Assembly: GCA_051453625.1 (NCBI GenBank)
Contig: JBOZIK010000001.1
Span: 16,893,827-16,915,224 of the forward strand
Direction: 5' to 3'
Source: Welwitschia mirabilis
Lineage: Eukaryota > Gnetophyta > Gnetopsida > Welwitschiales
DNA: 21,398 nt
Shown: positions 20,377 through 21,398 of the stretch, one piece after another
How the letters are laid out: the number at the start of each line of letters is the position of its first letter
How positions within the stretch are numbered: the first letter of the stretch is position 1
The notes under the pieces: model-generated
What the model saw: the letters and a program-made list of their open reading frames with translations, nothing else
Told to the model about the DNA's origin: nothing
Databases searched by the model: none
Program-made: the position numbers and the translations under genes

Positions 20377-20603
20377 AGTATGTTTTATTTCAATTCCATG
20401 CATTGCAATTTATTTCAGTAGGTTAGGGTTACATAATTTTCTCTTAAAAGCAATTTTTTTATTTTCATACTTTGACCTTCGATGGATTACGACATTTGGA
20501 TGACTTCCATCTATACTAGTCCATTGTGTTTATGCATATTATTTGTGATTAACAAGATTCAGATCAAGACATAAACTTTGCATAAATACACACTACAACA
20601 TCT

Positions 20604-20621
20604 TGGGGCCATTACTAGCAG
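20604..20621 (+). other. Primer binding site of the gypsy element (tRNA-Asp-like)
   Basis: TGGGGCCATTACTAGCAG resembles TGGCGCCGTTGCCGGGGA, the site complementary to the 3' end of tRNA-Asp used by Tat-group plant gypsy elements; about 10 of 18 positions agree. Most differences are G-to-A or C-to-T. Position just after the LTR CA end supports it. Confidence 0.5.
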
Positions 20622-21060
20622 AGGCTGCTTGGAATTCGATTATCATTGCTTCAGTGAATATTCCAGATGTTTGCTATAGCAATGGTGTACTAGTACCTGC
20701 TATAAGTTTTTTATTTTGGTTTTTTCTGCTAACCTCTAATGTTCCCTTCATCATCTAGATGTCACAGTTGGATGACTATCCCATTTTTTACTTTTCCTCT
20801 TTCTGTGGTTTTCTATATTTCTATCATCCAGGTTATTGTTCAGATGATGTATAGGACGATACTTTCTCAGATTTAAGACTGAATGATTAAGATTAGAAAA
20901 AAAAGAAAAATATCAGAGAGAGTGATAATTGATTGCTGAAAATATCAGAGAATGTTTGATAGATTTTGAAATAGAAATAAATCAAAACAGTAAAGGTACG
21001 TAAGATTTAGAATTTCCTGCAATTTTCACTTTTAATTCTATAGAGTCTGATTTTGCTACT
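20622..21060 (+). other. Gypsy 5' leader
   Basis: Non-coding stretch between the primer binding site and the gag start. It contains two similar AAATATCAGAGA blocks (about 20907-20920 and 20939-20952) and a T-rich stretch. No open frame or RNA gene was recognised. Confidence 0.5.
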
Positions 21061-21398
21061 ATGTCGATCTCTATTCAAAATCTTAAACAAATCTATCTTT
21101 CTAAATCCACCCCCTGTTATTGAAACCCTCACTTCTACTCATTCTCAACATAATACTAGTGCTACTTTAAGATATCTTATTACAACTAAAAGACATGAAA
21201 TCTAAATCCTTTTAACTTACCTCCTAGTGATGATGTAGAACTTTGAAACTTAAATGCTTATCCTACCTTTAGTGGAGAGCCTGATGAAGATTCTTTGCAA
21301 TATATCTCTAAAAAATAACTTATTCTTATGTCTAGAAATGGTAAAAAATGAATAGGTGATAGAACCTACATGGTTATCTTTCCCATCACCTTGAGAAA
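21061..21398 (+). pseudogene. Ty3/gypsy gag, N-terminal part, interrupted by stops and by the window end
   Basis: From ATG at 21061 one frame can be followed to the window end with several in-frame stops and no frameshift. At 21256-21300 it reads AYPTFSGEPDEDSLQYIS, matching the F.G.P.(E/D)DP..(F/Y)L..F start of the plant retrotransposon gag domain (PF03732). It continues LILMSRNGKK, then a stop where the family has tryptophan (TGG to TGA), and TYMVIFPITLR, matching the L.W....LP.TLR-like part. Gag forms the particle that packages the element RNA. The stops make this copy non-coding as it stands. The rest of gag and pol lie beyond the window, and upstream elements (LTR, primer binding site, leader) are in the correct order on the same strand. 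Confidence 0.75.

Larger units (their letters stand above)
19297..20600 (+). mobile_element. 5' LTR of a Ty3/gypsy element (Tat-like), length inflated by gap overlaps
   Basis: The stretch ends ...CACTACAACA at 20600, three bases before a primer-binding-site match, and is followed by a leader and gag on the same strand. It holds a TATA box, a downstream AATAAA and a telobox-like TAGGGTTT (19511-19518). TGTCAGAGC at 19297 is a possible TG start but is not proven, since no second LTR lies in the window. Two gaps inside it are flanked by repeated sequence (19669-19852 with 19953-20148; 20207-20276 with 20377-20446), so the real LTR is probably several hundred bases shorter, under 1 kb. CpG is much more frequent here than in the copia pieces, suggesting a younger insertion. 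Confidence 0.65.

Noticed and set aside
5400-20430. TAGGGTTT-type motifs (near 5443, 8546 and 19511) as telomeric repeats
   Set aside because: They are single, isolated motifs, common in plant promoters and LTRs, and not arrays.
1-21398. tRNA, rRNA or other standard RNA genes
   Set aside because: No cloverleaf with intact A and B boxes and no rRNA-like conserved stretch was seen; the only tRNA-like signal is the decayed SINE-type head near 11690.

Overview
The window looks like intergenic DNA from a large, repeat-rich plant genome. By eye it is very AT-rich (G+C clearly below a third), CpG is scarce, and I find no intact host gene and no bacterial-type gene or operon. Everything I can identify is a plant-type retroelement in decay: two Ty1/copia pol remnants, a plant L1-type LINE, and the 5' end of a Ty3/gypsy element. 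Most breaks in their reading frames are stop codons and short frameshifts. Several lost catalytic residues are explained by C-to-T (or G-to-A) change, as expected for old methylated DNA. A gymnosperm or another large-genome seed plant would fit; the sequence alone does not settle the species.

Layout. 1-1720: minus-strand copia remnant 1 (3' LTR edge, polypurine tract, RNase H and reverse transcriptase). 1721-4632: no recognisable gene; the + strand is A-rich, with one primer-binding-site-like motif. 4633-5021: minus-strand LTR piece with a TATA box and a polypurine tract. 5329-9256: copia remnant 2 on the minus strand, with a partial 3' LTR, RNase H, RT, the integrase C-terminal part, an initiator-Met-tRNA-type primer binding site and an 820-bp 5' LTR; most of gag and protease is gone. 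9259-9314: AAT microsatellite. 10340-12200: old tandem array of 530-620 bp units with two SINE-like insertions. 12775-14760: large degenerate inverted repeat with an AT-rich interior. 14811-15081: short G-run/C-run repeats. 15147-15416: DnaJ J-domain fragment whose HPD motif is HLD. 15850-19110: minus-strand LINE (RT, zinc-binding domain, RNase H-like end). 19297-21398: plus-strand Ty3/gypsy LTR, primer binding site, leader and start of gag, cut by the window end.

Six runs of N interrupt the window. At five of them the bases just before the N run are repeated just after it, and the repeat runs exactly to the gap edges on both sides. The gaps are therefore better read as unresolved overlaps of contig ends than as missing DNA, and apparent duplications in the LINE and the gypsy LTR should not be taken at face value.

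No gene system works here as a unit. The interest lies in the J-domain fragment next to the LINE end, the unexplained array and inverted repeat, the short hairpin-like repeats, the puzzling LTR arrangement around copia 2, and the overlapping gap edges.
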